Positions 9,891 through 20,084 are shown, numbered from the stretch's first letter. The stretch: 64,000 bases of DNA from Acidobacteriota bacterium (GCA_018269055.1 JAFDVI010000011.1:36442-100441); one strand, 5' to 3'. Notes: generated by a model not told the origin, from the sequence alone. Translations and numbers: made by a program.

Positions 9891-10229
9891 TCAAGCGAAC
9901 CGTGTAAGTAGGCAAATGGAAAGCAGGGCGAACCCAACGCCTGCAACTTCCTGCCACTGCAACGACTCTTTGAGAAATAGAGCGCCAACCAACGCCATCA
10001 AGACGATTGTGCCGATTGCGTAAACGACTCCAGTAGTGGCAAATTTCAGGTGGCGCATAACGTAAACCCATCCAAAAGCTGTAGATGAATAAACTACAAA
10101 TCCAGATACGAACCAGGCAGAAGCCAGTGGGCATTCCTGATTGCTGGCGCGTTTTAGCAGGTAATCGCCAACAACACTTGTGATACACAGACCAACTGTT
10201 GTGAGGATGGCGAACAAAGATTTATCCAT
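9891..10229 (-). CDS. Small EamA/SMR-like membrane transporter
   Basis: 112 residues with four predicted membrane helices, the size of small multidrug resistance (SMR) or half-EamA proteins. The ATG at 10229 starts the hydrophobic core (MDKSLFAILTTVGLC). The helix 1 position that carries the essential Glu in SMR pumps appears as Asp in VVGDYLLKRAS, so transport chemistry may differ or it may belong to a sister family. The C-terminal helices (GTIVLMALVGALFLKE) fit the DMT superfamily. Substrate unknown. Confidence 0.75.
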   Translation of the reverse strand: MDKSLFAILTTVGLCITSVVGDYLLKRASNQECPLASAWFVSGFVVYSSTAFGWVYVMRHLKFATTGVVYAIGTIVLMALVGALFLKESLQWQEVAGVGFALLSICLLTRFA

Positions 10230-10345
10230 AAATTGCAATTTTGAACTTTTGCGACCCGCATTTGACGAATTTATGCCAGAAATGCCGGTTCTCACTCGTA
10301 CCTGCATGCGCAAACGACAGAGAAAACAGCCCACAAATTTTCGGA

Positions 10346-12961
10346 TTATTTTTTGGCTGAGCTCTGCACAGACAGTTTGGCTTGGACTTCCTGCTCGGTG
10401 GCTGCGCGGTAGAGGCGGATGGTCTTGTCCCAACTGCCGGTGGCCAAGGTTCGCCCGTCTGGTGAGAAGACGACGGACCAGACTTCATTGTTGTGGTCTT
10501 TGAAGGTAACCAACTCGCGGCCTGTCGCTGCGTCCCAAAGCTTGACGGTGCCGTCTGCGCTGCCGGATGCCAGGCGTTTGCCGTCGGGCGAAAAAGCTAG
10601 ATCAAAAATGTCGCGGCTGTGGCCTTTCAGGGGAGGCAGCAATTCCTTGCCGGTCGCAGCGTCCCAGATTCGGATGGTTTGATCCGCGCTGCCGGTTGCG
10701 ATGCGGCGGCCATCGGGCGAGAAGCGCACCGACCAGACGTGTTCTTTGTGGCCAGTGAACTGAAGCAGTTCCTGGCCGCTCGCCACGTCCCAGACTCTGG
10801 CGGTGTTGTCCCAGCTTGCCGAAGCCAGCCGTTTGCCGTCGGGCGAAAAATCAATTGCGACGACGTCACCCTGGTGCCCTTTGATCGTCATCACTTCCCG
10901 CCATGTCGCCACGTCCCAGATGCGGATGGTGCGGTGATCGTCCACTTTGTGGGCGAAGTCCCAGTAATCGCAGCCGACGGCGAGCAGTTTTCCATCGGGC
11001 GAAAAGGCGACGGCGCGCGGGCGCGTGTCGAAGTCGTTCAGTTCGGCGACTTGTTTTCCCGCATTCACGTCCCAGATTCTGACCGTTTTGTCTTCGTTGG
11101 CGGAGGCAAGGCGGTTTCTTGTCGGAGAAAAGGCGATCTTAAAAATGTCGAGTTTATGACCGTTCAGTGTGTTGAGCGGTTTGCCTGTCTGCACGTCCCA
11201 CAATTTTATGGTGCGATCTCTGCCGGCACTAGCGAGCGTGCGACTGTCAGGCGAAAAGGCCACGGAGAAGATGTAATCGCTGTGGCCTTCTAGCGTGTCG
11301 GGTGCGAGCAGCGAAGCGACGTCCCAGATTTTTGCGGTACGGTCGGCGCCAACCGTAATGAGCCTGCTGCCGTCGCGGAAAAACCGCGCCTGATACACTT
11401 CGCGTTCGTGCGCGGGGATGACGGCCAGTTGGCGTTGCGTTTGAAAATCCCAAAACCTGACAGTGTGGTCGGCGCTGGCGGTCACGGCCAGGGTTTCCTG
11501 CGGATTCAAATCCGCGAATCGAACCCAACCGGTGTGGCCTTTCAATTCGCCCATATGACGGCCCGTCAACAAATCCATAATTTGAACCTCGGAGCTTCCG
11601 CCCAAGTTGAAAAACTTCCCGCCAGGAGTTGACAGAATCTGACGGAAATTCTCATCTATTTTGATTTGTTGCAGCTCACGCCCGGTCAGCCAATCGAACC
11701 GCTTCAGAACTCCATCTCCCATACAGAGCAATCCACCGCCGCTTGGCCAGCTCGGAAATGCTTCAAGGTCGGCGAATGGAGTCGCCGCAAGTCCATCGAT
11801 AGCCCGTATCCGGCGCTGCGTCGCCGTGTCCCAAAACTCCAGGCGGTTGCTGCCCACATTCAACGCCAGCCGTTGATATTTGAGTGAAAGGTTTTGGAGA
11901 GTGATCGGCGTGGTTGTGTTGAAAGTGCAGAGAAGCGCGCCGGTGGCAATATCCCAACCCCGGATGATTCCGTCTTCGCCCGCGGTGAATAACTGGCAGC
12001 CCCGATAATCCAGAGAGTCAGCACAATCGCAAACGCTCGAAACAATCGGAGAGAGCGAATCAATGGCGGGCGTGACTTCCTTGCTCGTGCTGAGCTGCCA
12101 CACGCGGAAGGATTGTTTGCCAACCTGTTGAAGGGCAACACCGCCGGATAGAAAAAACAAGTCGGGATTGGCCGAGCCACGTTTCTGTGTCAGAGCGCGC
12201 AGCAGTTTTCCCGTTTCGGTATCCCATACGTTTTGCATCCAATAGGAACCCATCGGAGCGCTCGTAATTACCAGCGAGCTGTTTTCGATGACATTCGCGC
12301 CCTCAATCGCTCGATCGTGCGGAAATGTGAGCAAGTCTCGATTACACCAGCGCCACAGGTAATACCATTCGAAGCCGCGCAAATCCTCTTCGCCTGCGCG
12401 CGGCAAAAAGCTTTCGACCGTTTCCCGAATTCCTGTCAGGTCAAAACTGTCTCGTTCCTGCAGCACTTTGTCCATTCGCGCGGCGTACAAATCTCTGCGG
12501 GTTTCCCGCGCTTGCGCCAGAGCGGCTTGTCGTTGCCAGATGACAAACCCGACGATGGCGATCAGCGTCAGCGCGGCAAAGCTGGCGAAGGCGACGCCGA
12601 GTTTATTACGGCGGACGAATTTGTTGACGCGATACGCAACCGTGGGCGTCCGGGCGATGACGGGTTTACCGATCAAGTGATTGGCGATGTCTTCGCTGAA
12701 TTGTTCGACTGATGAGTAACGATGCTCCGGTTCTTTGCGCAACGCTTTGAGGATGATGTTGTCCAAATCGCCCTGCAAGCGCCGGCGCAGTTTGTCGGGG
12801 GTGGATTCTTGTGCATTGTCGAAAATGTTTGGAGTCCCGCCTTCAGGCGGAAGCGTGATTGAGGAATCATTCCGGCTGAAGCCGGTACTCCAAACATGGC
12901 TGGGACGCAAAGGTTCTTGTTCAGCGATTGCGCAAAAGCGAGTGCAAACAGTCCATCTCAC
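10346..12961 (-). CDS. 5'-truncated Ser/Thr kinase-WD40 protein, kinase catalytic domain missing
   Basis: The product begins in the end of a kinase C-lobe: EQEPLRPS, then TPDKLRRRLQGDLDNI and ILKALRKEPEHRYSSVEQF, which in complete acidobacterial kinases close the catalytic domain. No Gly-rich loop, HRD or DFG motif exists upstream. A membrane segment follows (GVAFASFAALTLIAIVGFVIW), then at least ten C-terminal WD40 repeats (HTVRFWDFQT, RTIKLWDVQT, NTARVWDVAS and similar). The upstream side is occupied by an opposite-strand ECF sigma gene. A palindromic element is translated in frame at 12826-12897. The start is uncertain (GTG at 12961 chosen; open to 13084). Probably a relic or a kinase-less WD40 membrane protein. 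Confidence 0.75.
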   Translation of the reverse strand: MRWTVCTRFCAIAEQEPLRPSHVWSTGFSRNDSSITLPPEGGTPNIFDNAQESTPDKLRRRLQGDLDNIILKALRKEPEHRYSSVEQFSEDIANHLIGKPVIARTPTVAYRVNKFVRRNKLGVAFASFAALTLIAIVGFVIWQRQAALAQARETRRDLYAARMDKVLQERDSFDLTGIRETVESFLPRAGEEDLRGFEWYYLWRWCNRDLLTFPHDRAIEGANVIENSSLVITSAPMGSYWMQNVWDTETGKLLRALTQKRGSANPDLFFLSGGVALQQVGKQSFRVWQLSTSKEVTPAIDSLSPIVSSVCDCADSLDYRGCQLFTAGEDGIIRGWDIATGALLCTFNTTTPITLQNLSLKYQRLALNVGSNRLEFWDTATQRRIRAIDGLAATPFADLEAFPSWPSGGGLLCMGDGVLKRFDWLTGRELQQIKIDENFRQILSTPGGKFFNLGGSSEVQIMDLLTGRHMGELKGHTGWVRFADLNPQETLAVTASADHTVRFWDFQTQRQLAVIPAHEREVYQARFFRDGSRLITVGADRTAKIWDVASLLAPDTLEGHSDYIFSVAFSPDSRTLASAGRDRTIKLWDVQTGKPLNTLNGHKLDIFKIAFSPTRNRLASANEDKTVRIWDVNAGKQVAELNDFDTRPRAVAFSPDGKLLAVGCDYWDFAHKVDDHRTIRIWDVATWREVMTIKGHQGDVVAIDFSPDGKRLASASWDNTARVWDVASGQELLQFTGHKEHVWSVRFSPDGRRIATGSADQTIRIWDAATGKELLPPLKGHSRDIFDLAFSPDGKRLASGSADGTVKLWDAATGRELVTFKDHNNEVWSVVFSPDGRTLATGSWDKTIRLYRAATEQEVQAKLSVQSSAKK
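12826..12897. repeat. REP-like palindromic element (PPSGG type), copy 1
   Basis: Terminal inverted repeats TGTTTGGAGT and ACTCCAAACA enclose two CCGCCTTCAGGCGG-like palindromes. It lies in frame within the truncated kinase gene, giving HVWSTGFSRNDSS and LPPEGGTPN. Related arms occur at 45921-46094 and 49947-50017. Confidence 0.75.
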
Positions 12962-13006
12962 GCGAAAAATTTCATGCTCGGCATCTGGAGCTGACTGGGG
13001 ACCCCA

Positions 13007-13576
13007 ATGCAGAATTTTGCGACGGAGGAAATTACTGCGCTGCTGGCGAGATCGCAACAGGGCGACGGGACGGCGAAAGAACATTTATGGGGATTGGTGT
13101 ATGAAGAATTGCGACGGATTGCACGACACCAGATGAATGGCGAACGCGCCGGGCATACGTGGCAGGCGACGGAACTGGTTCATCAGGCTTATCTGCGAAT
13201 GTTCAACGGATCAGCCAGTTTTGAAAATCGCGCGCATTTTTTTGCCATCGCCGCGCGGCGAATGCGCCGATTGTTGGTGGAATACGCGCGAAGCAAGGCA
13301 GCAGGAAAACGAGGCGGCCAACAGTTTCAAGTGACCTTGTCAGAAGCCGGTGAGTTGAGTTCGTCCTTGGATTTGGATTTGCTGGCGCTGGAAGAAGCCT
13401 TGCAGAAGTTTGAACCACTCTACCCGCGCGCCAGCCGCGTGGTGGAATTGCGGTTTTTCGCCGGACTGACCGAAACGGAGACGGCTGAGTTGCTGAGCGT
13501 CTCGTTGACGACGGTGAAACGCGACTGGGAATTCGCCAAAGTCTGGCTGTATCGCCATCTTTCTACTGCTTCCTGA
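13007..13576 (+). CDS. ECF-family RNA polymerase sigma factor
   Basis: 189 residues. Region 2 is seen as LWGLVYEELRRIARHQM and AYLRMFNGSASFENRAHFFA; region 4 as VVELRFFAGLTETETAELLS with the helix-turn-helix VSLTTVKRDWEFAKVWL. It belongs to the acidobacterial/planctomycete group (TIGR02999-like) whose genes usually sit just before a Ser/Thr kinase gene in the same direction. Here the neighbour is a kinase relic pointing away, so the usual partner has been lost or inverted. Compare the intact pair at 63179-64000. Confidence 0.92.
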   Translation: MQNFATEEITALLARSQQGDGTAKEHLWGLVYEELRRIARHQMNGERAGHTWQATELVHQAYLRMFNGSASFENRAHFFAIAARRMRRLLVEYARSKAAGKRGGQQFQVTLSEAGELSSSLDLDLLALEEALQKFEPLYPRASRVVELRFFAGLTETETAELLSVSLTTVKRDWEFAKVWLYRHLSTAS

Positions 13577-13587
13577 CTCTTACGCTT

Positions 13588-15471
13588 TCATTCAACAGCA
13601 ATCGTTACGCGGTTGGCCGTCTTCCCGCTAAACGTGACGACAACTTCTACGTTTGCGCCGCTTGGAGCGTCTGTCGGCACTTGCACATTCAATTGCCATA
13701 AACCGACAAATCCCGGCGCCAATCCGCTGAAATAAACCGTTGCCGGTTTTCCACCAATTGTCACCGTCGGCAAGCTGGCAGTCGCCGCTAACGGGTTATT
13801 GGTGGCTGCTTCGCCGTCTTTGACGGTCAGTGGTTGATTGGTATTGGCGTTGACGAATTGCGTGCCTGCGCCTGTGCCGTACAAAACAACGTAATCGCCT
13901 TTGCGAGCGCGCTTGGTTTGCGGCGAAGTCGCCGGATCGCCGTTGCGCGAATAATCGGAGTTTTGCGCGGCGGCTTGGCCTTTGCCGGAGGCATCGGCGG
14001 AAAACAGTGCGGGCGCTGCAGAGGCAGCATTCACTCCCCCATAAGAAGCAACTCCGTCGTCACGCAAAACGACGACCGAGGCCGTGCCTGCCGCAGTTGA
14101 ATACGGAATTTGGTAATTGATCTGCGTGCCAGCCGTGAAATACAGCGGCGCAGCGACTCCGTTGACGTACACCGAAACGGATTGCAACGAACGGGGCAGC
14201 GGCAGCGAATCCGCCACGGCAATGCCGTTACCGGCAACCAAATCGTTTCCAAACAACGCGACAATTTCGCCCGGCGCAACTGTTGCCGAATAACTGGCGG
14301 CTTCGACCGTCACAGCCGTTTGCGGCGCGACGACCGAAGTCAGCGACAACACGCGCGCGTTGGTCAGCGCGCCTGTCACCAACCGAACCCGCACGACATA
14401 CGCTCCGGCTGTGTTGAGTTCATTGCCGGGAATCATCGCCGACAGACCACTGGTGACGGTTTGCGAACTCAGCGGCAACCCATTGAATAAAATTTCGGCA
14501 TTCGCTCCAAATGAACCCAACGCTGTTAGTTCAATGGTTGAAGCTCCGCTGAAATCCAGAAACGACGATGGGCCGCTGGTTTTCGCGAGCGAAGTCAGCG
14601 CTTGCGAGTTTTCGCTGAGCACCTGGAATTTCATGGTTTGCTGGGTTTGCAATTGCCCGTCGCTGGCGGTGAATGTCACCTGCTGAGTGCCGGGTTGGTT
14701 GGCGGAGGGTGTAAAAGTGAACCGTTTGCTAGCCGGATCAAACGTCGCGTTGGCCAAAGTTCCGGCGGTAATGGTCAACGGGTTGTTGTCCGGATCCGTG
14801 GCGGCGACGGTAAAACTGATTCGGTCGCCGACGGCCAACATGCGGTCAGGCATGGCGGAAAAACTTGGCGGATGATTTGTGCCGGACGGCGAAAGAACTT
14901 TGACCGAAGTGGCATAAATGTAATCGTCTTCGGGTGAAACCTGATTATTCGCGGCATTGCCCACGGTATAAAACGTGACGTCGCCAACCGCGTTGGCCGG
15001 AGCCGTCCAGATGAACGACCAACTGTTGGAACCGGCTTTGCCCGCCGCGATGCCCGCTTCACTGTGAGAAAGATAGGTGCGTTGCTGGCCGGAAGCATTG
15101 GATTCGCGAAGCAAGGTTGTGGTCGTGTTCGTCGGGATCAAACTGCCGATGGTGGATGACGTTCCGTTTGGATCAAGCGCAGTTAATTCAAATCCCCAGG
15201 CCCGCGCCGTCGGATGCGATACCGTAACTGTTACCTGATAGCTTTGCCCCACAGCATAGCTGGCTGGCAAGCCCGTGATTTCGACTTTGCCCGCGCCGGA
15301 ATTCAGCGGAAAGGTGTAATGGCATCCTGTGCAATTGCCCTCGTCAGGCGCGTTGGTGAATCCCAGCGGCGGCCCAGGGCTGATTTTGGCGTCAACGCGC
15401 GCTGCCGGCGCATAGTGCCCAAACAGGATGAACCCAAATGCCAGGACGACGACTTTTTTCAGCAAATGCAT
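13588..15471 (-). CDS. Secreted multidomain protein with choice-of-anchor V-like, cadherin-like and TIGR03437 domains
   Basis: 627 residues with an N-terminal signal peptide (hydrophobic residues 6-22). Residues about 35-195 resemble the choice-of-anchor V/reelin-like module with NCTGCH, a CxxCH-like motif that could bind haem. About 200-285 is an Ig/cadherin-like domain (HPPSFSAMP, AATDPDNNPL). The C-terminal 230 residues match the Solibacter-type domain TIGR03437 (AASYSATVAPGEIVALFG, YVVLYGTGAG, FSGLAPGFVGLWQLNVQVP). The protein likely sits outside the cell. It converges with the sigma gene end to end. Confidence 0.82.
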   Translation of the reverse strand: MHLLKKVVVLAFGFILFGHYAPAARVDAKISPGPPLGFTNAPDEGNCTGCHYTFPLNSGAGKVEITGLPASYAVGQSYQVTVTVSHPTARAWGFELTALDPNGTSSTIGSLIPTNTTTTLLRESNASGQQRTYLSHSEAGIAAGKAGSNSWSFIWTAPANAVGDVTFYTVGNAANNQVSPEDDYIYATSVKVLSPSGTNHPPSFSAMPDRMLAVGDRISFTVAATDPDNNPLTITAGTLANATFDPASKRFTFTPSANQPGTQQVTFTASDGQLQTQQTMKFQVLSENSQALTSLAKTSGPSSFLDFSGASTIELTALGSFGANAEILFNGLPLSSQTVTSGLSAMIPGNELNTAGAYVVRVRLVTGALTNARVLSLTSVVAPQTAVTVEAASYSATVAPGEIVALFGNDLVAGNGIAVADSLPLPRSLQSVSVYVNGVAAPLYFTAGTQINYQIPYSTAAGTASVVVLRDDGVASYGGVNAASAAPALFSADASGKGQAAAQNSDYSRNGDPATSPQTKRARKGDYVVLYGTGAGTQFVNANTNQPLTVKDGEAATNNPLAATASLPTVTIGGKPATVYFSGLAPGFVGLWQLNVQVPTDAPSGANVEVVVTFSGKTANRVTIAVE

Positions 15472-15618
15472 ATTTCCTTACTCCAAAGTGAATCGGCGGA
15501 ATTTTGACATGCTCAACGGTTAATTGGCCGGATTTTTTGTCAGCCGGTTGAGAATTTGCCGCCCGACGATTGATGAATTATTCTCCGGCTGGATTCATCA
15601 AAGCGCTTTCCGAAAATT

Positions 15619-17028
<1,410 letters not shown>

Positions 17029-17569
17029 CCGATGTTGTCAGTAATACAGCTCGACGAATCACGTAAAACTACGTATGGCTTTCTGCGTCATTTATGCGAA
17101 ATTGCTTACGTCAAAGACAGGCAAGTGGTGTGGATGCGTAATAACAATTGAAGTTTTACTTTGATTGAAAACGTGGTGAGTTGACTGGTAACTTGCCCAA
17201 CGCCACCTCTCTGCGTGATGGTTGAGGCGATCTCAGGGGATTTACGGCATCGCGAAATCGCCTTGGCCTCCCCCAAACCATTGCGTGAAATGCAATACGG
17301 GTGGCCAGAGTGGGAGGGAGTTTGTGGGGATTCCCTCCTGCTCGTTTGTTCGCAGGCTTGATTTTTGAAGTTCAACGGCTTTCTGATTCCTTATTCGTCG
17401 GCTTTCCAAGACTGAAAATTTGCTTTTCAAAGCTGCGGGTGTTCTTACGGCGCGAGGTGGCACTTAGTCGTGAGGTACCCCACCACAGAACGCGAAACGA
17501 TGGCTACATCATTCGGAAATGATTCTTAACCGCTTCCGGGCGTTGGGGCAACGTCTTTCGCGTTCTGTT
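17029..17569. other. Intergenic stretch with no recognisable gene
   Basis: About 540 nt between selA and the convergent PanE-like gene. Only short overlapping frames are present and none resembles a known family. I looked for a tRNA(Sec) because of selA and saw none. A palindrome ACGTA-N4-TACGT occurs near 17062-17075. The region may hold remnants of a lost gene. Confidence 0.4.
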
Positions 17570-18625
17570 TTAGGGGTTGTCTTCGCCGCGGTATCTGATT
17601 GTCCGTTGCTGCTCAAACTGCTCCTTCAATTCTTCGATTGTATAAAGCCCCGGCGGTGTTTGTTCCGCGGCCATCGTCTCGACGATTTTCAGCAACATGG
17701 AGTTATAAGGTGTGGGTTGGCCGTGTTTTTCGCCTAACAAAATGATCTCGCCATTGAAATAACTCGCTTCCGTTTCCCCTCGCTTCAACTTCAAATCGGT
17801 CCAGGTGGAAGGATAAGTTCGCAATTCAAAGGGAATGTTTTCCGCCTCGGAAATCATTTCCGGGTCGGCAATCACGCCGCGGAGTTCGGCAATTCGCTTG
17901 TGAAAATCAATCGGGTTGTTTGGATCGTCCAGCGAAATCCCCTCAACTTCCAGCAAATGCAACGCTTCTTCTTCGACATCGGCCATAAACCGGCTGATGG
18001 CGGGCGTTACCACCCCCAGTTGGTAATGTTTATCAATGATGGAAAACGTCGCATTGTGCAGATTCAGAATCAACTTGCTCCATTTGACCGCCATGATGGA
18101 TTCGTGAGCCGTAACATGAAATCCGGCTTTGCGTAATTGCTCGGCGACTTCCAATCCGAATTCATCACAATCAAGCGGATAATTTCCAATGGACAGCGTG
18201 TTGTGCAATGTGTGCGCGATAACACCAGGAGAAAGAAATGTCACACATAAGGCGGCCATTGCGCCGTAGACTGTCAAAAATCTGCGAGCCGCCAATTCTT
18301 CATTCCTCACACCGTTTTGCAGGCAGAAAATTGGCGTCTCTTCCGGAAACACTCCGCGCAAAGAGTGCACCGAAGCGGCAGTTTGCCCACTTTTGACAGT
18401 CAGAAAGATGACATCGTCATCTTTAGGGATAATGTCATGAGGAGAAGTCACGGCGGTTAGTTTGACCGTGCGGTCGCCCCTCGGAGATTTGACCCGTAAA
18501 CCGTTCTGGTTCACCGCGTCAACGTGCTTTTGCCTGCCGATAAGCACAACTTCGGCGCCAGTTTCAGCCAGCATTCCGCCGACCAAACTGCCGATGGCTC
18601 CTGCTCCGTGGATGATGAATCTCAT
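17570..18625 (-). CDS. Ketopantoate reductase PanE/ApbA-family protein
   Basis: 351 residues. The N-terminal Rossmann fold starts with FIIHGAGAIGSLVGGMLAE, the NADP-binding glycine motif; the middle has FLTVKSGQT and the conserved CLQNGV motif. The C-terminal helical domain includes the family's catalytic Lys region in MAVKWSKLILNL. PanE reduces ketopantoate in pantothenate synthesis, but this superfamily has several substrates and the protein is about 40 residues longer than classic PanE, so the exact reaction is uncertain. No pantothenate genes lie nearby. Confidence 0.85.
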   Translation of the reverse strand: MRFIIHGAGAIGSLVGGMLAETGAEVVLIGRQKHVDAVNQNGLRVKSPRGDRTVKLTAVTSPHDIIPKDDDVIFLTVKSGQTAASVHSLRGVFPEETPIFCLQNGVRNEELAARRFLTVYGAMAALCVTFLSPGVIAHTLHNTLSIGNYPLDCDEFGLEVAEQLRKAGFHVTAHESIMAVKWSKLILNLHNATFSIIDKHYQLGVVTPAISRFMADVEEEALHLLEVEGISLDDPNNPIDFHKRIAELRGVIADPEMISEAENIPFELRTYPSTWTDLKLKRGETEASYFNGEIILLGEKHGQPTPYNSMLLKIVETMAAEQTPPGLYTIEELKEQFEQQRTIRYRGEDNP

Positions 18626-18778
18626 CGCGCACCTTCGTTAAGGAGTGAGGTTGATAATTGCTTGTTCGATTTGGGAATGAATGTCGCCAAAGCACAACGG
18701 GCATCAACCGATGCCCGTAATCGCTTGTCTTGGCGACAACGCCCCCGGCAGGACTCGAACCTGCGGCCCTCTGCTTAG

Positions 18779-19426
18779 CCTACCACTCCAGATTTCCCTG
18801 GCCTCTAATTGAGTTGTGGTCTGGACCATATCTTAGGCATTTCAGCCTGGATGCGTATGGCCTCTACGGAACCCTCGTGTAACTTTCAGCGAACCTAACA
18901 TTCTTGAGCTGATTATTTTTCGGAGCAGCAATTCTAAGAGTCAACCCAACATTCGTTTCATCAGCCCTGACGTAATAACATTTGTCAGTTTCTGGACAGT
19001 AGATGCAAAAAACGTCAACTTGACTCTTATCAACAAGCTTTCCATGAGAACCGTTTTTATCAGCCCACCAGCTAATCAAATTAACTTGCAAGACTCCTTT
19101 AACGGCACTCCTGTATTTGACCTGGATTCTGACAAAACGTTCTCCATCATAAGCAACCAGATCAAATGGAGCATGTTCAGTTGAAGGGAATAAAACTAAA
19201 TATCCCTTTTCAACCAAATCACAGAAAGCTTTTGCCACTCCCAAATCGCCTTTATTCTTTGTATGATGAGTTTTAAGACTCGTTCCCATCCATTCAAATC
19301 CTCAGGCGATTCCCACAAGGTTTCCTCGGTGTTGTCATAGAAGCTTAAAAAAACTTCCTTAGAGATTCACCGATACAGCACCCTCCACTGTACAAATTTC
19401 TATTCTCTGTACAGGCTCCTAGTTTG
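18779..19426 (-). mobile_element. Group I intron in the anticodon loop of tRNA-Arg(UCU)
   Basis: 648 nt. The 3' part contains CTAAGATATGGTCC, which matches the conserved P7/S element of group I introns (AAGATATAGTCC-like). The intron ends in G at 18779 and the upstream exon ends in U. An internal frame (18864-19289) encodes a homing endonuclease. The insertion point after the first anticodon base is the same as that of the cyanobacterial tRNA-Leu(UAA) intron. Group I introns in tRNA-Arg genes are known in proteobacteria. The subgroup needs a full fold to assign. Confidence 0.88.
18864..19289 (-). CDS. PD-(D/E)XK homing endonuclease of the group I intron
   Basis: 141 residues. The N-terminal half matches the I-Ssp6803I/PDDEXK_5 family: KNKGDLGVAKAF with acidic Asp15 in the first helix, then EHAPFDLVAYDG with catalytic Asp43, and FVRIQVKYRS with Gln56 and Lys58 (the Q-x-K form of the motif). 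Such enzymes cut intronless copies of the tRNA gene and drive intron homing. The frame lies wholly inside the intron, and its stop is about 60 nt before the S-element motif, so the coding 3' end probably overlaps core structure. A weak GAGG lies 14 nt before the ATG. Confidence 0.85.
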   Translation of the reverse strand: MGTSLKTHHTKNKGDLGVAKAFCDLVEKGYLVLFPSTEHAPFDLVAYDGERFVRIQVKYRSAVKGVLQVNLISWWADKNGSHGKLVDKSQVDVFCIYCPETDKCYYVRADETNVGLTLRIAAPKNNQLKNVRFAESYTRVP

Positions 19427-19511
19427 AAGGCAGATGCTCTATCCACTGAGCTACGGGAGCAACGCGCTGTAATTTACGCGATAGGTTCGGTCAAGGCAAG
19501 CACACCAATTT

Positions 19512-20084
19512 TCAGCTTCGCACGTCCAGTTGTCGGTCGTCATAGAACCGGATTCGCTCGCCAGCCAATAACTTGGCGATAAACACAATCTGGCCAGTGT
19601 GATAGCTGAAGTGTTCGACAACGTGAAAAATCGAATCAAGAACGGTTTGCGCAAATCCCTGTGGCACGATCAGCCGTTGAAGTGGCGCGTCATGATTCGC
19701 CACGATTTCAGCTTCCAAATTCGATAAAACCGCATCCACTTCGGACAAGGTCACAGTCAACAATGCCAACAGCTCCTGTTTGCCAATCCGGCGACGTTCG
19801 GCAAATTCGCTGTTGCGGTCGCGAGCATCAATTTCGCCGCCAACGCCGGCAATCATCCACTGCCGGACGTTTCCAAAAAGATGCAGAATCAGATTGCCTA
19901 TGCTGTTGCTGGCTTCGTTTGACCGCCACCAAAGTTGCTCGTCCGCCAATTCGGAACACGCAGCGGAGATTTTGACGGCATAATCCTCGGTCAGTCGAAA
20001 CCGGGCGTGCCGCAAGAACGCTTGCGCGGCAGGCAAAGGCGTTACGGGCGTTTCCAGTAAAAATGATCTTTGTGCTTCTTTCAT
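19512..20084 (-). CDS. DinB-family protein (DUF1572-like)
   Basis: 190 residues, predicted helical bundle. The central SIGNLILHLFGNVRQWMIAG and the C-terminal VVEHFSYHTGQIVFIAKLLAG fit the DinB/DUF1572 group, with His in both motifs as likely metal ligands. The function is not known from sequence. It stands alone between the tRNA gene and the divergent response regulator; promoter signals for both should lie in the 158-nt gap 20085-20242. Confidence 0.82.
   Translation of the reverse strand: MKEAQRSFLLETPVTPLPAAQAFLRHARFRLTEDYAVKISAACSELADEQLWWRSNEASNSIGNLILHLFGNVRQWMIAGVGGEIDARDRNSEFAERRRIGKQELLALLTVTLSEVDAVLSNLEAEIVANHDAPLQRLIVPQGFAQTVLDSIFHVVEHFSYHTGQIVFIAKLLAGERIRFYDDRQLDVRS

Larger units (their letters stand above)
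18740..19460 (-). tRNA. tRNA-Arg(UCU), interrupted by a group I intron
   Basis: The gene is in two pieces. The 5' exon (19460-19427) contains the acceptor strand GCTCCCG, the D arm and TCTGCCTT. The 3' exon (18778-18740) contains CTAAGCAGA, variable loop GGGCC, T arm GCAGGTTCGAGTCCTGC and CGGGGGC. Joined, they give a standard cloverleaf: a 7-bp acceptor stem with one G-U pair, and a 5-bp anticodon stem TCTGC/GCAGA with loop CTTCTAA, anticodon TCT. The discriminator is G and CCA is not encoded. The junction falls after base 34, with U before the 5' site and G ending the intron, as group I rules require. Confidence 0.92.

Noticed and set aside
10346..13084. Intact Ser/Thr kinase
   Set aside because: The frame has no Gly-rich loop, catalytic HRD or DFG motif; only the end of the C-lobe is present.
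17029..17569. tRNA(Sec) gene near selA
   Set aside because: No long-variable-arm tRNA with a UCA anticodon or T-arm consensus could be found on either strand.
18741..18778. Isolated tRNA 3' fragment (phage or island attachment-site scar)
   Set aside because: The matching 5' half lies at 19427-19460 on the same strand, with group I intron features between, so it is a split gene.
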